Shown piece by piece: positions 35,596-45,325 of a stretch of DNA of 64,000 nucleotides. Within the stretch, counting starts at the first letter, position 1. Every line of letters starts with the position of its first letter. The translations under genes and the position numbers were made by a program. Origin of the DNA: JACMLD01 sp047602295 (lineage in GTDB: Bacteria > Bacteroidota > Bacteroidia > Chitinophagales > Chitinophagaceae); NCBI GenBank assembly GCA_047602295.1, contig JASGHP010000001.1, forward strand, positions 3,658,001 to 3,722,000, read 5' to 3'. Below the pieces are notes generated by a model. That model made no database searches. It had not been told where the DNA came from and worked only from the letters and a program-made list of their open reading frames with translations.

Positions 35596-36165
35596 TTACT
35601 TCAATTTAAAAATAACCCCCAGTTGAAAATTGGTAATATCGTAACCAGCTTCTGCATTAAAGCCAAAACGTGGTGATACAAAATAAGAAGCACCAACAAA
35701 AATTCCCGGTACAGGTATTACTTCATTATAACTATAATCATTGTTATGACGATAACCATAATGATGAAAGCCGATGCCTGCTGAAACACCGCCGTAAGTA
35801 TCCAGTCCTCTTACTTTCCAGCCATAGTGCCATGCAGAGCGCATGCCTATTACTGCGGTGCTGCTTCTGTAATCATCATAGTAGCCGCCACGCGAAAACG
35901 ATATACCAGTCTCTGCTCCTAATGTTATTGTACCGGGGCCTGCATGCCATAAACCCCATTCTACAACTGCCTTCATACCGAGAGGCGAGTTGTAATAATC
36001 GCCTTTGTATTCAGTGCCTAAACCTGCTCCTAATGTAAGGGTTGCGCTGCCCACTCTTACGGGCGTAACAGGACCAGCATTTCCTTTGTTTCTTTGTGCA
36101 TTTAACTGTGTAAAACTGCTGCAGCAAATGATTGCCGCCAATGTGCTAACAAATAGTGTTTTCAT
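35596..36165 (-). CDS. Outer-membrane beta-barrel protein
   Basis: A 189-residue protein starting at the ATG at 36165 (MKTLFVSTLAAIICCSSFTQLNAQ signal peptide). The mature chain is Gly/Tyr/aromatic-rich with alternating strands of about 10 residues (VGSATLTLGAGLGTEYKGDYY, AVVEWGLWHAGPGTITLGAETG, GFNAEAGYDITNFQLGVIFKLK). It ends in a strand with a penultimate leucine, typical of small outer-membrane barrels. Function unknown. It is followed by a terminator. Confidence 0.8.
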   Translation of the reverse strand: MKTLFVSTLAAIICCSSFTQLNAQRNKGNAGPVTPVRVGSATLTLGAGLGTEYKGDYYNSPLGMKAVVEWGLWHAGPGTITLGAETGISFSRGGYYDDYRSSTAVIGMRSAWHYGWKVRGLDTYGGVSAGIGFHHYGYRHNNDYSYNEVIPVPGIFVGASYFVSPRFGFNAEAGYDITNFQLGVIFKLK

Positions 36166-36273
36166 GACCCCGTTATGACAAATACAATGCCACCAGCACC
36201 TGGCTTGCAATATGGTTCTTTCCGGAGTTGTAAATGTGGAATTTATGGTACAAAAAATAATGGGCAGGTATTA

Positions 36274-36843
36274 TCAACCTAAAATTTTGGACACAAAATC
36301 TGAATGCAGACTTATCTTCATGAAAGCTGTAAGCCCAAGAATAATACCTGTAAGGCTAACGGCTGCCGCAAAATAAAGCAACCATTTTTTTTGCGTTAAT
36401 GAAGTGATGCCAAACATAGCGATAGAGATAGTTAGCAGTGCATCTGTCATATCAAACTGATCATCGAAGAGGTTAATATCATCATACTCTTTCTGATACC
36501 CTTCAGCTTCTTTTTTTATTACTGCTTTTTCAGTTTCATATTTTTGAACTTCAGCTTCATACTTTTTTATTACTTCCGCATTGGCTGCATTGTTTTGTGC
36601 CTTTAATATTTCCAATGTATTTTCTGCAATGGCTTCTTTGGTGCTTTTAGCCTGGTAATAAGACCATGCATCAATGGAATGCGCCTGTGCCTGCGACATG
36701 GCCTGCACTATATTGCCATCTTTAACATTGCACAAAGCCATAAATGTGGCAGTAATGGCTACAAAAAGTGCCACTCTTGAATTGATTTTACTTTTGCCCG
36801 CATTTTCTACTGATTCACTGATGGTTTCATCCAAATCTGACAT
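36274..36843 (-). CDS. DUF4337-type membrane protein
   Basis: A 189-residue protein. It has one membrane segment near residue 24-42, a charged coiled-coil region (about 80-125, LKAQNNAANAEVIKKYEAEVQKYE), then two C-terminal membrane helices (about 135-150 and 153-175). SQAQAHSIDAWSYYQAKSTKEAI is characteristic of the DUF4337 family. Its role is unknown. It is not obviously linked to its neighbour 108 bases away. Confidence 0.8.
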   Translation of the reverse strand: MSDLDETISESVENAGKSKINSRVALFVAITATFMALCNVKDGNIVQAMSQAQAHSIDAWSYYQAKSTKEAIAENTLEILKAQNNAANAEVIKKYEAEVQKYETEKAVIKKEAEGYQKEYDDINLFDDQFDMTDALLTISIAMFGITSLTQKKWLLYFAAAVSLTGIILGLTAFMKISLHSDFVSKILG

Positions 36844-37099
36844 GGAAGTTATTTTAAAGGTTAGCCGTATAGGCGCTGATAGCGCAAAACTGCATAAATA
36901 TATGCTGCACAGTTGTTAATGACAATCAGTAACCCTTTATTAATAATTGCTTTACAAAAACAATGCGGTTTACCAGACGGTCAAGCGTAAATATGCCATC
37001 GGCTTTTTACTAGGCATTGTCGAAAAAATCCGTTGATTCGTAGAAATAAGGGTAAATTCTTAGAAGTGGGGACTATTTTTCGCCCTAAACGCTAAAAAC

Positions 37100-38728
37100 T
37101 TGAAATCAGTCTTACCCTTAGTTATTTTGTTTGGTTGTTTGCAACATGTTGCAGCTCAACCTTCTCCACCTGTATTTGCCAGCGCCGATGAAGGCGGTAA
37201 ACTGGTGCAGCAAAAAGATAATATTATTACTGCCAACACCATTTTGGCTATTGAAAACCTGGGCAGCAGTATTAACTCCGCCTTACCGGAATTGCGGCCT
37301 ACCATTTCTGCAGATGGCAACCTACTGTTTTTTATCTGCGAAAACAATCCACGCAATACCAAATACCGCTCGGTTCCTAATTCGCAGGACATCTGGTTTT
37401 CTGAACGCGATACGCTAACCGGCAAATGGAGCAAGGCGGTGCATCTTGGTTATCCTTTAAATACGGTGCAATACAACGCAGTTTATTGGATATCGCCGGA
37501 TAATAACCGCATATTGATTCGCGGGGCATTTGAAAATGGTGTATTCAATGGCAAAGGAGTAAGCATGTGCACCTTGCAGGAAAATGGCAACTGGGGCGAG
37601 CCGAATGCATTGCAAATAAAAAATTATTACAAGTATGATCGTGGGCGGCAGTCAGGGGCCAGCATGTCGCACGATGGACAAACATTGCTATTGTATATGT
37701 CACCAGAACCTGGCAGTATGGACAATGATTTGTTTGCCTGCTTTCTTGAAAAAGACGGCACATGGACAGAGCCTAAAAGTCTGGGCAAACAAATCAATCG
37801 CTCTGCAACCAATGAAATGACACCTTACCTGGCACCAGATGCTGTGACGCTGTATTTCAGCAGCAACCGCGAAGGTGGTTTGGGAGATAATGATATCTGG
37901 ATGAGCAAACGTTTAGATAACAGTTGGCAGAAATGGAGCCAACCGGTGAATCTTGGCGGGCCTATCAATACAGAAAACTGGGATGCATTTTTTACGCTGG
38001 ATGCCGGTGGCGAGTATGCATATCTAACCACCAGTTTGAATACGTTGGGAGAAAGTGATATTGTAAGAGTAAAGCTGATGGAACGTGAAAGACCCAATCC
38101 CGTATTGCTTGTAAGCGGCAACGTGTACGATATAAAAACAAAAAAACCACTGAGTGCATCGCTGGTATACGAAACATTACCTGACGGAGCAGTAGCGGGA
38201 AATGGTGTGTCCGGAGCAATGGACGGGGCTTTCAAAATTGTTTTACCATACGATAAAAACTACAGCATCCGTGCTGCTGCCAATCACTACTTTGCTATTT
38301 CAGAAAATCTCAACCTTGATTCGCTGGTGAAAGTGGGTTATAAAGAAATTCACAAAGATCTTTACCTGGCGCCAATAGAAATTGGCCAGGTGGTAAGGCT
38401 GAACAATGTGTTTTTCGATTTTGATAAATACAACCTGCGTGAAGAATCTTTTGCAGAGTTGAACAGGGTAGTAGAGTTGATGAAAGCAAACCCCACATTG
38501 GAAATTGAAATGAGTGCACATACAGACAGTCGCGGATCGGATGATTACAATTTAAAACTGAGTGATAACCGTGCAAAGTCTGTTAGAGAATACATTGTAT
38601 CAAAAGGTGTGGAAGGCAACAGAATAGTATCGCATGGATACGGAGAAACAAAACCAGTTGCAGATAATGAGAGTGATGACGGAAGACAATTGAACAGGAG
38701 GGTTGAATTCACTATTACCAAAGATTAA
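37100..38728 (+). CDS. OmpA-family protein with PD40 repeats
   Basis: A 542-residue outer-membrane-associated protein. It starts at a TTG codon, directly followed by a good signal peptide (MKSVLPLVILFGCLQHVAAQ); no ATG is available upstream. Residues about 60-330 are WD40-like (PD40) blades, e.g. LRPTISADGNLLFFIC and MTPYLAPDAVTLYFSSNREGG. Residues about 335-415 form a carboxypeptidase-regulatory-like beta domain. The OmpA C-terminal peptidoglycan-binding domain (about 430-542) has FFDFDKYNL and SAHTDSRGSDDYN. This arrangement resembles PorE-type T9SS-associated proteins but lacks their TPR part. Confidence 0.88.
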   Translation: MKSVLPLVILFGCLQHVAAQPSPPVFASADEGGKLVQQKDNIITANTILAIENLGSSINSALPELRPTISADGNLLFFICENNPRNTKYRSVPNSQDIWFSERDTLTGKWSKAVHLGYPLNTVQYNAVYWISPDNNRILIRGAFENGVFNGKGVSMCTLQENGNWGEPNALQIKNYYKYDRGRQSGASMSHDGQTLLLYMSPEPGSMDNDLFACFLEKDGTWTEPKSLGKQINRSATNEMTPYLAPDAVTLYFSSNREGGLGDNDIWMSKRLDNSWQKWSQPVNLGGPINTENWDAFFTLDAGGEYAYLTTSLNTLGESDIVRVKLMERERPNPVLLVSGNVYDIKTKKPLSASLVYETLPDGAVAGNGVSGAMDGAFKIVLPYDKNYSIRAAANHYFAISENLNLDSLVKVGYKEIHKDLYLAPIEIGQVVRLNNVFFDFDKYNLREESFAELNRVVELMKANPTLEIEMSAHTDSRGSDDYNLKLSDNRAKSVREYIVSKGVEGNRIVSHGYGETKPVADNESDDGRQLNRRVEFTITKD

Positions 38729-38756
38729 AAATTACTTCTTAGCATTTCTATTAACA

Positions 38757-38788
38757 AACATGCCCGGTAATAAAATACCGGGCATGCA
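38757..38788 (+). terminator. Intrinsic hairpin after the OmpA-family gene
   Basis: CATGCCCGGTA pairs with TACCGGGCATG across a six-base loop. The downstream run is AT-rich with only a few T residues, so it may act as a weak terminator or stabiliser. Confidence 0.6.
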
Positions 38789-38957
38789 TATTTGTAAAAA
38801 TAACAGCAAGAATTGTTAAAAATGGATTCTAACAGTTACCATTAGGCCAGTAATTATTTTTTCTGTAAATTACACTTCAGATAATCGTTACCCATACATA
38901 AAACTGTACGTTGATTTCCCCGTTTTTGGATCCAATCAACTATTAAAGAACTTTCAA

Positions 38958-38996
38958 AAAAGGTTGTACCTGGTAACAGGACAACCTTTTTTATTA
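38958..38996. terminator. Bidirectional terminator
   Basis: AAAAAGGTTGT pairs with ACAACCTTTTT across a 14-base loop with T-runs on both strands. It lies 39 bases from the end of the OsmC gene. The rest of 38729-39034 holds no gene. Confidence 0.75.
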
Positions 38997-39034
38997 TGCA
39001 GCGTTATTGCGCAAACTTTATTCAATAACAGAAA

Positions 39035-39439
39035 CTACCAGTTATAGGTTACAATAGTTTCAATATCTGGGTGTATGCTTTTCATAACCGGGCAATTATC
39101 GCCTACACGTTGCAAAAGCATCCTGTCTTTTTCTTCCAGTTTTAAAGATGATGGGAATTGCAATGTTACTTCCACCTTACCTACACGACGAGGTTCTGCA
39201 TACATATACTTTTGCACTTGCAGGGTTGTTCCATTTAAATCAATGCCCATATCATTTGCTTTTATACCCATAGTGGTAATGATGCAAGTACCCAACGATA
39301 CACAAAGTAAATCCGTAGGAGAAAAACGTTCACCTTTACCCCTGTTATCAGTTGGTGCATCAGTCTCTATTACTGTTCCGCTCTGGTTGTGCTTGGCGTT
39401 GCAACGCAACTGGCCCGTGTAAATAATTGTTGCTGTCAT
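39035..39439 (-). CDS. OsmC-family peroxidase-like protein
   Basis: A 134-residue cytoplasmic protein. Two conserved cysteines are present: Cys52 in SLGTCIITTMG and Cys116 in GDNCPVMKSI, matching the peroxidatic/resolving pair of OsmC/Ohr proteins. These reduce organic hydroperoxides. The segment GKGERFSPTDLLCVSLG is the family signature. It is divergent from the adjacent exported gene, and the 76-base gap holds a promoter element (39473-39480) reading toward that neighbour. Confidence 0.9.
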   Translation of the reverse strand: MTATIIYTGQLRCNAKHNQSGTVIETDAPTDNRGKGERFSPTDLLCVSLGTCIITTMGIKANDMGIDLNGTTLQVQKYMYAEPRRVGKVEVTLQFPSSLKLEEKDRMLLQRVGDNCPVMKSIHPDIETIVTYNW

Positions 39440-39472
39440 CAGATTAAAATGTTAAATAAGCTCCGTATGGAG

Positions 39473-39480
39473 TATTTTTG
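39473..39480 (+). promoter_or_regulatory. Probable -7 promoter element
   Basis: TATTTTTG fits TAnnTTTG. A TTA rather than TTG sits at the expected upstream distance. It is 35 bases from the GTG start at 39516. Confidence 0.5.
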
Positions 39481-39515
39481 TCTAAATTTACGTTAATAGA
39501 TTAAACGACAAAGTT

Positions 39516-40331
39516 GTGAAGAAAATCTTAATCGTAGTTGCTTTTTCATTGGTTGCATTTGCTATACAGGCCCAGAATAATACAAATACACAACAGTCAT
39601 CGAGGCCATTAGATAAGAAAGCAGAAAAGAGACAACGCATTAATGCATTGTTGAAGCTGGAAGAAGAAGGCGATCCTGCTTTTAAAAAACAAAACATTTT
39701 TGGTATAAAGCTGGCCACAGACGGCTACGGTTTGTCTTTTGAGAAAGGCAAATACAAAACACCACGCAGAACCCTGCTTTACCAGTTTGAGTTAAACGAG
39801 AAAAAACATCCCAAAGAAGAAAAGCTTACTGGTCAGGATTTTTCTACCGGGCAATTAACCTCTTTAATTTGGGGAAAGGCTATCAATTTTTATCAATTTA
39901 AATTGGGCATTGGTCAGCAATATTTAATTGGTGGCAAAGCCAATAAAAGCGGGGTAGCTGTATCTGCTATTTATGCCGGAGGTGTTTCGGTTGGTATGGC
40001 TAAACCTTATTTGCTTAATGTAACCAAGCAAAATCAAACTTCGGCCAGGGTTCCCTGGGATTCTATTTATGCCAATCCTTCCGCGTATAACAGCATTCAA
40101 GGCGCATCAGGATTTACTTATGGGTGGAACCAACTGAAAATAAAGCCGGGCTTGCATGCAAAACTGGCCATGCGGTTCGATTATGGCCGTTTCAATGAAA
40201 CTGTAACTGCTATTGAAACCGGCATCAACGCAGAATATTATTTTAACAAGATTCACCAGATGGTGGAATTACCCGATAAAAACTTCTTCTTCAACGCTTA
40301 TGTAACCATACTTTTTGGGCGAAGAAAATAG
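39516..40331 (+). CDS. Exported protein, probable outer-membrane barrel
   Basis: A 271-residue protein with a GTG start and signal peptide (MKKILIVVAFSLVAFAIQAQ). After a charged linker (residues about 25-60, AEKRQRINALLKLEEEGDP) the chain alternates short strands with glycine turns and ends in NAYVTILFGRRK, in the style of Bacteroidota outer-membrane proteins. No family is recognised. It is preceded by a TAnnTTTG element. Confidence 0.7.
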   Translation: MKKILIVVAFSLVAFAIQAQNNTNTQQSSRPLDKKAEKRQRINALLKLEEEGDPAFKKQNIFGIKLATDGYGLSFEKGKYKTPRRTLLYQFELNEKKHPKEEKLTGQDFSTGQLTSLIWGKAINFYQFKLGIGQQYLIGGKANKSGVAVSAIYAGGVSVGMAKPYLLNVTKQNQTSARVPWDSIYANPSAYNSIQGASGFTYGWNQLKIKPGLHAKLAMRFDYGRFNETVTAIETGINAEYYFNKIHQMVELPDKNFFFNAYVTILFGRRK

Positions 40332-40381
40332 CCCTCAATTGTCATAAGCTTAAGTGCATCAATTTCGCTTATAACGAATCA

Positions 40382-40411
40382 TTGAAATCAACTTTTCCTG
40401 AACTATTTTTG
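40382..40411 (+). promoter_or_regulatory. Bacteroidota-type promoter upstream of lipA
   Basis: TTG at 40382-40384, a 19-base spacer, and TATTTTTG at 40404-40411. Predicted transcription start near 40418, about 70 bases before the ATG. Confidence 0.7.
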
Positions 40412-40486
40412 CAGGAGTCCGTTATTTGATACGGCATAGTTAACACAGATTGATTGCCGTACATTTAATAAGCGAACCCATATACC

Positions 40487-41425
40487 ATGCAGGAATTACC
40501 GATCATTTCTACCAACATAGCAGAGAGCGAACAGAAGGTTAAAAAGCCTAACTGGCTAAGAGTAAAGCTGCCTACCGGCGAAAGCTACAAACATGTGCGC
40601 AACCTGGTAGATACACATAAGCTTCATACCATTTGTGAAAGCGGCAATTGCCCTAATATGGGTGAATGCTGGGGGGCAGGTACGGCTACTTTTATGATAC
40701 TGGGCAATACCTGTACCCGCAGTTGCGGTTTTTGTGCAGTTGCTACCGGCAGGCCAGACCCTATTGATTGGGATGAACCTCAGCGTGTGGCAGAAGCTAT
40801 CTACCTTATGAAAGTGAAGCATGCGGTTATCACTTCCGTAGACAGGGATGAAATAAAAGATGGCGGCTCTATTATATGGTACAATACCATCAAGGCTGTA
40901 AAACAATTGAACCCCGATACAACACTTGAAACCCTGATACCAGACTTTAAAGGAGAGAAAGAAAATATTCAGCGCATTATTGAGGCAGCCCCGGAAGTGG
41001 TATCACACAATATAGAAACAGTTGAACGCCTTACCCGCAAAGTAAGAATACAGGCTAAATATTGGCGCAGCATGGAGGTCATCCGCACATTAAAAGCAGG
41101 CCGTATGCGTACCAAAAGCGGCATTATGCTTGGCCTGGGCGAAGAGAAAGAAGAAGTAATACAAACTTTAAAAGACCTGGCAGACAATGGTTGTGATGTT
41201 GTAACTATTGGTCAATATTTACAACCTACAAAAAAGCATTTGCCAGTACACCGCTTCGTTCACCCTGATGAGTTTGCGGAATTGAGAGAAATCGGCTACA
41301 ACCTGGGATTGGATTATGTAGAAAGCGGCCCCCTGGTGCGTTCTTCTTACCACAGTGAAAAGCATGTATTGGCTGGTTACGGAAAAGAAATGTGGTTAAA
41401 AGAAAAGGAAATGATGATACAATAA
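40487..41425 (+). CDS. lipA: Lipoyl synthase
   Basis: A 312-residue radical-SAM enzyme that inserts sulfur at C6 and C8 of protein-bound octanoate. The auxiliary cluster cysteines are Cys50, Cys55 and Cys61 (CESGNCPNMGEC). The radical SAM cluster is Cys76, Cys80 and Cys83 (CTRSCGFC). The C-terminal RSSYH supplies the serine ligand of the auxiliary cluster. The length and motif order match LipA. It is a single-gene unit with a promoter at 40382 and a hairpin terminator at 41463. Confidence 0.97.
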   Translation: MQELPIISTNIAESEQKVKKPNWLRVKLPTGESYKHVRNLVDTHKLHTICESGNCPNMGECWGAGTATFMILGNTCTRSCGFCAVATGRPDPIDWDEPQRVAEAIYLMKVKHAVITSVDRDEIKDGGSIIWYNTIKAVKQLNPDTTLETLIPDFKGEKENIQRIIEAAPEVVSHNIETVERLTRKVRIQAKYWRSMEVIRTLKAGRMRTKSGIMLGLGEEKEEVIQTLKDLADNGCDVVTIGQYLQPTKKHLPVHRFVHPDEFAELREIGYNLGLDYVESGPLVRSSYHSEKHVLAGYGKEMWLKEKEMMIQ

Positions 41426-41462
41426 TGAAAGGTTTTCTGCTAAATTCATTGAAAATATACTA

Positions 41463-41495
41463 TACAAGAGCTGGTAATTTTACCAGCTCTTTTCT
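41463..41495 (+). terminator. Intrinsic terminator after lipA
   Basis: AAGAGCTGGTA pairs with ACCAGCTCTT across a short AT loop, followed by a T-rich run. Confidence 0.8.
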
Positions 41496-41693
41496 TTTAT
41501 CGCCACTCAAATAATTTTTTGGTTATTGATTAATTCTTGCAAAAAGCTCCAACAGCCTGTTTTTCAACTACAGGCACTGTTATATTTGTTAATTGTGGAA
41601 AAGCTCCACACCAAAAAATACTTTAATCCGTTTTTAAACCTGGTCTAACGTTTATCGTCTTAAAGGCCTTATTAATAAAAAAACACACACCTT

Positions 41694-42626
41694 ATGTACG
41701 CTAAAAAAATCTCCATTTTTGTTGCCGCTTCGGTAATATGTTCATCTCTTTTATTTACTTCTTGTAAAAAAGATAACAACCAATCTACCGACAATAGCAA
41801 CCAGATTAGTACTCAATCGGATGATCAGTCACGCATTTCCGCAGAAACTGATGCAGTATCAAATGATGTAAATACCAGCCTGGAAGCGTCTGGCTCCATC
41901 AGTGGCCGTATGGATGGAACTATTATTTGCGATGCAGCAGTAGTGGTTGATTCTATCAGCACACCTAAAAAAGTTACTATCACTTATAACGGCACTAACT
42001 GTGCTGGCAACCGTACACGTACTGGTGTTGTAGTAATTACATTACCGGTTGATAAGAAATGGAAAGATGCAGGTGCAGCCGTTACTGTTTCTTACCAGAA
42101 CCTGAAAATTACCCGCTTGCTCGATAATAAAAGCATTACTATAAATGGCACACACACTATTACCAATGTAAGCGGTGGCCTTTTATACAACTTGTCTAAT
42201 TTGCCAAATGGCATTACTCACACCATAGCTAGCAGCAATATGTCTGTTACATTTGATGATGGTTCTACACGCACATGGCAGGTAGCAAGACAACGCCAGT
42301 TTAATTATAATAATGGCGTTGTGATTACTGAAACAGGCACCCACTCTGAAGGCGGTAAAACAGGTATTGAAGAATGGGGTACTACACGTTTTGGCAATTC
42401 ATTTACCAATGCTATTATAACTCCATTGGTTGTGCGCCAGGATTGCAGCTGGAGACTTACAAGCGGTGTGTTGCAACATACATCAGTGCTGGCTACAACT
42501 ACCATCACTTTCGGTCTTGATGCAACAGGTGCAGCAACATCTTGCCCAGGTAATGGCAGCTATTATTTTAAAGCTACATGGGTAGGTGTTGGTGGAAAAA
42601 CAGTTACCATCATATTGCCTTATTAA
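41694..42626 (+). CDS. Lipoprotein of unknown function
   Basis: A 310-residue protein with a lipoprotein signal (SSLLFTSC, cysteine near residue 24, followed by KKDN). A serine/asparagine/aspartate-rich linker extends to about residue 65. The remaining chain is beta-rich with many threonines (VTITYNGTNCAGNRTRTGVVVITL, TITNVSGGLLYNLSN). Family unassigned. A TATATTTG element lies at 41581-41588, and a terminator follows at 42645. Confidence 0.7.
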   Translation: MYAKKISIFVAASVICSSLLFTSCKKDNNQSTDNSNQISTQSDDQSRISAETDAVSNDVNTSLEASGSISGRMDGTIICDAAVVVDSISTPKKVTITYNGTNCAGNRTRTGVVVITLPVDKKWKDAGAAVTVSYQNLKITRLLDNKSITINGTHTITNVSGGLLYNLSNLPNGITHTIASSNMSVTFDDGSTRTWQVARQRQFNYNNGVVITETGTHSEGGKTGIEEWGTTRFGNSFTNAIITPLVVRQDCSWRLTSGVLQHTSVLATTTITFGLDATGAATSCPGNGSYYFKATWVGVGGKTVTIILPY

Positions 42627-42644
42627 TCTCACTTCATAATACTT

Positions 42645-42680
42645 AAAAAGCCGCTCTTTTAAAGGGCGGCTTTTTGTTTT
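42645..42680 (+). terminator. Intrinsic terminator
   Basis: AAAAAGCCGCTC pairs with GGGCGGCTTTTT (G-T tolerated) with a T-run. Confidence 0.75.
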
Positions 42681-42764
42681 ATCTATTAACAAGTCAAAAC
42701 GATTTTGAAACATACTAATAATGATTCTTATGCTTACATTGCATGATAGTATAAATTAACTGTT

Positions 42765-44939
42765 TTGAAAATTGCTTTCTGCTTACTAGTCCTTAGCTGC
42801 ACGAGTCTTTTGGTTATTGCTCAAAAAAAGAACCAGGCTTTCCAACTTCATATACAACAATCCATTTCTACCATTGAAGTAGATGGGGCTGATAACGAAG
42901 CCGCCTGGCATACGGCTGACAGTACAAACCGGTTTTATATGGTATTGCCAATGGATACCAGCTTTGCAAATGTGCAAACCATGGTGAAGATGACTTACGA
43001 TAACCACAATCTTTACCTGTTGGCTATTTGTTATAATGAAAGACCCGGGCCCTACATGGTGGAATCACTGCGCAGGGACTTTTCATTTTTAAAAAACGAT
43101 AATTTTCTATTGTTTATGGACCCGTTTGATGATAAAACAAACGGATTTTCATTTGGCGCGAATGCCGCAGGAGCACAATGGGACGGCATGATGTATGAAG
43201 GCGGCAAGGTGGATTTGAGCTGGGATAATAAATGGCAATCAGTTGTAAGAAATTATCCGGATAAATGGATTTTTGAAGCAGCCATCCCGTTTAAAAGCAT
43301 TCGTTATAAAAAAGGTATTACGGAGTGGGGCATCAACTTCAGCAGGAATGATTTAAAGTCTGCGGAAAAATCAAGCTGGGCACCTGTACCAAGGCAGTTT
43401 CCTACTGCTTCGCTTGCATATACGGGTACATTGGTTTGGGATAAACCACCGCCGGAAGCAGATATGAATATCTCTATCATACCTTATGTATTGGGTGGTG
43501 TTTCCAAAGACTATGAAAACAAACAACCTTCTACATTTCAAAAGCAAGCTGGGGTGGATGCCAAGATAGCAATCAGCTCCTCTCTCAATCTTGATCTTAC
43601 TGTAAACCCTGATTTCTCACAAGTAGATGTAGACAAACAGGTAACCAATCTAAATCGTTACGAATTATTCTTTCCTGAAAAAAGGCAGTTCTTTTTAGAG
43701 AACGGGGATCAGTTTTCCAATTTTGGATATGCTTCTATACGACCTTTCTTCTCTAGGCGCATTGGTTTAAACACACATATTGATGCCGGAGCAAGGCTTA
43801 GCGGCAAGCTGGATAAAAACTGGCGCATCGGTGTAATGGATATTCAGACAAGAGAAAACAGTGCAACCGCTTTGCCGGCGCAAAATTTTTCCGTAATCGC
43901 GTTACAGCGCAAAGTCTTCGCACGTTCCAATATCGGGTTTATTTTTATTGATAAAGAATCCTTGAATTATCGTCCTGATACAGCTAGCCATCAACCCATT
44001 TATTCTAAATACGATAGAAACTTCGGGCTTGAATACAATCTTGCCTCTGCCAATAATTTATGGACAGGCAAAATGCTTTTACTAAAATCGTTCAATCCTA
44101 ATAGTCATGGACAAGACCTGGTGCAAGCCGGGCATCTGCAATACGCAAGCCGCAAATGGACCATACTTGGCCAGTATGAATATGTAGGTACGCAGTATTC
44201 TGCTGAAGTTGGTTATGTGCCCAGGCGCGGTTATGTAAAATTCAACCCTTCAGTCGCCTATAATTTTTTTCCAAAAGGGGGTAACATACTCAGTCACGGC
44301 CCTCAGATAGCGGGTGTTTATTTTTACGATACAAAATTGCATTCAACAGATAATGAAACGGTGCTGTCTTACCTGTTTACGTTCAGAGATCGCAGCACTA
44401 TTACCGGATCGCTTATCAATGATTATGTAAAACTATTGCAGCCTTTTGATCCTACTAACACTGGCAAAGACTCATTGCAAACAGGTAGCCGGCACAATTG
44501 GAATACTGCAGGAATAGACATTGCATCCAGACCGCAGCAACTGCTTACCTATACTTTTTCAGGCAGATATGGCGGCTATTATGCTGATGGCACCAAGATT
44601 AGTTTTGCCAGCGATATTGGTTACCGCTTTCAACCATTCGTAAGCATCATTATGAGCACCAGCTACAACGAATTGCGTTTGCCCGCTCCCTGGGGAAATA
44701 CCCATTTCTGGCTGATTGGTCCACGCATTGATGCAACGCTTACCAATACATTTTTTATCACTGCATTTTTTCAATACAACGAGCAGTTAAAAAACATGAA
44801 CCTGAATACACGTGTGCAATGGCGTTATAAACCTGCTTCAGATTTGTTCCTGGTGTACACAGACAATTATTATCCGGCTCCATTAAACGTGCGCAACCGT
44901 GCATTTGTGTTGAAATGGACTTACTGGTGGAACCTGTAA
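42765..44939 (+). CDS. CBM9-like plus DUF5916 outer-membrane protein
   Basis: A 724-residue protein starting at a TTG codon with a signal peptide (MKIAFCLLVLSCTSLLVIAQ). The N-terminal 210 residues match the carbohydrate-binding CBM9-like domain (IEVDGADNEAAWHTAD, WIFEAAIPFKSI, GWGI-type FSRND). The rest is the DUF5916 barrel, with LDLTVNPDFSQVDVDKQVTNLNRYELFFPEKRQFFLEN as its hallmark and transmembrane strands to the C-terminus. It is thought to sit in the outer membrane; the ligand is unknown. A three-signal set of non-ATG starts is shared with neighbouring exported genes. Confidence 0.88.
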   Translation: MKIAFCLLVLSCTSLLVIAQKKNQAFQLHIQQSISTIEVDGADNEAAWHTADSTNRFYMVLPMDTSFANVQTMVKMTYDNHNLYLLAICYNERPGPYMVESLRRDFSFLKNDNFLLFMDPFDDKTNGFSFGANAAGAQWDGMMYEGGKVDLSWDNKWQSVVRNYPDKWIFEAAIPFKSIRYKKGITEWGINFSRNDLKSAEKSSWAPVPRQFPTASLAYTGTLVWDKPPPEADMNISIIPYVLGGVSKDYENKQPSTFQKQAGVDAKIAISSSLNLDLTVNPDFSQVDVDKQVTNLNRYELFFPEKRQFFLENGDQFSNFGYASIRPFFSRRIGLNTHIDAGARLSGKLDKNWRIGVMDIQTRENSATALPAQNFSVIALQRKVFARSNIGFIFIDKESLNYRPDTASHQPIYSKYDRNFGLEYNLASANNLWTGKMLLLKSFNPNSHGQDLVQAGHLQYASRKWTILGQYEYVGTQYSAEVGYVPRRGYVKFNPSVAYNFFPKGGNILSHGPQIAGVYFYDTKLHSTDNETVLSYLFTFRDRSTITGSLINDYVKLLQPFDPTNTGKDSLQTGSRHNWNTAGIDIASRPQQLLTYTFSGRYGGYYADGTKISFASDIGYRFQPFVSIIMSTSYNELRLPAPWGNTHFWLIGPRIDATLTNTFFITAFFQYNEQLKNMNLNTRVQWRYKPASDLFLVYTDNYYPAPLNVRNRAFVLKWTYWWNL

Positions 44940-45024
44940 GAAGTTTTAAGTTGTAGGTGATAAGTTTTAAGTCCGTTCATTATCGCCATAGTGTATTTTA
45001 AGTTTCAAACTAATAATTCATACA

Positions 45025-45318
45025 ATGAAACAATATGTGGTAATTGCAAGAGATGGTGTTGATGATAAAGCTTTGGAGCGCCGCATGGAAGCGAGGCCAA
45101 TTCACCTGGCCGGTGCATCTTCATTAAAAGCCAGTGGCAATTTTATTATTGGTGGGGCGATGTTAAACAATGAAGGCCAAATGGAAGGCTCTGTAATGAT
45201 TTTGCAATTTGAAACGGAAGAAGCCTTTGACAATTGGTATAAAAATGAACCCTATATAACCAATGGAGTTTGGAAAACTATAGAGATAAAACCGTTTAAA
45301 GTAGCGACAGTATTATGA
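45025..45318 (+). CDS. YciI-like protein
   Basis: A 97-residue ferredoxin-like protein of the YCII family: MKQYVVIARDGVDDKALERRMEARPIHLAG at the start, then EGSVMILQFETEEAFDNWYKNEPY. YciI-like proteins have an Asp/His pair (here Asp10 and His27) in a small active-site-like pocket, with unknown reactions. It is convergent with the Dabb-domain gene, with only seven bases between them, and is preceded by a short AAGTTTTAAGT-type low-complexity run. Confidence 0.85.
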   Translation: MKQYVVIARDGVDDKALERRMEARPIHLAGASSLKASGNFIIGGAMLNNEGQMEGSVMILQFETEEAFDNWYKNEPYITNGVWKTIEIKPFKVATVL

Positions 45319-45325
45319 TGTCGCT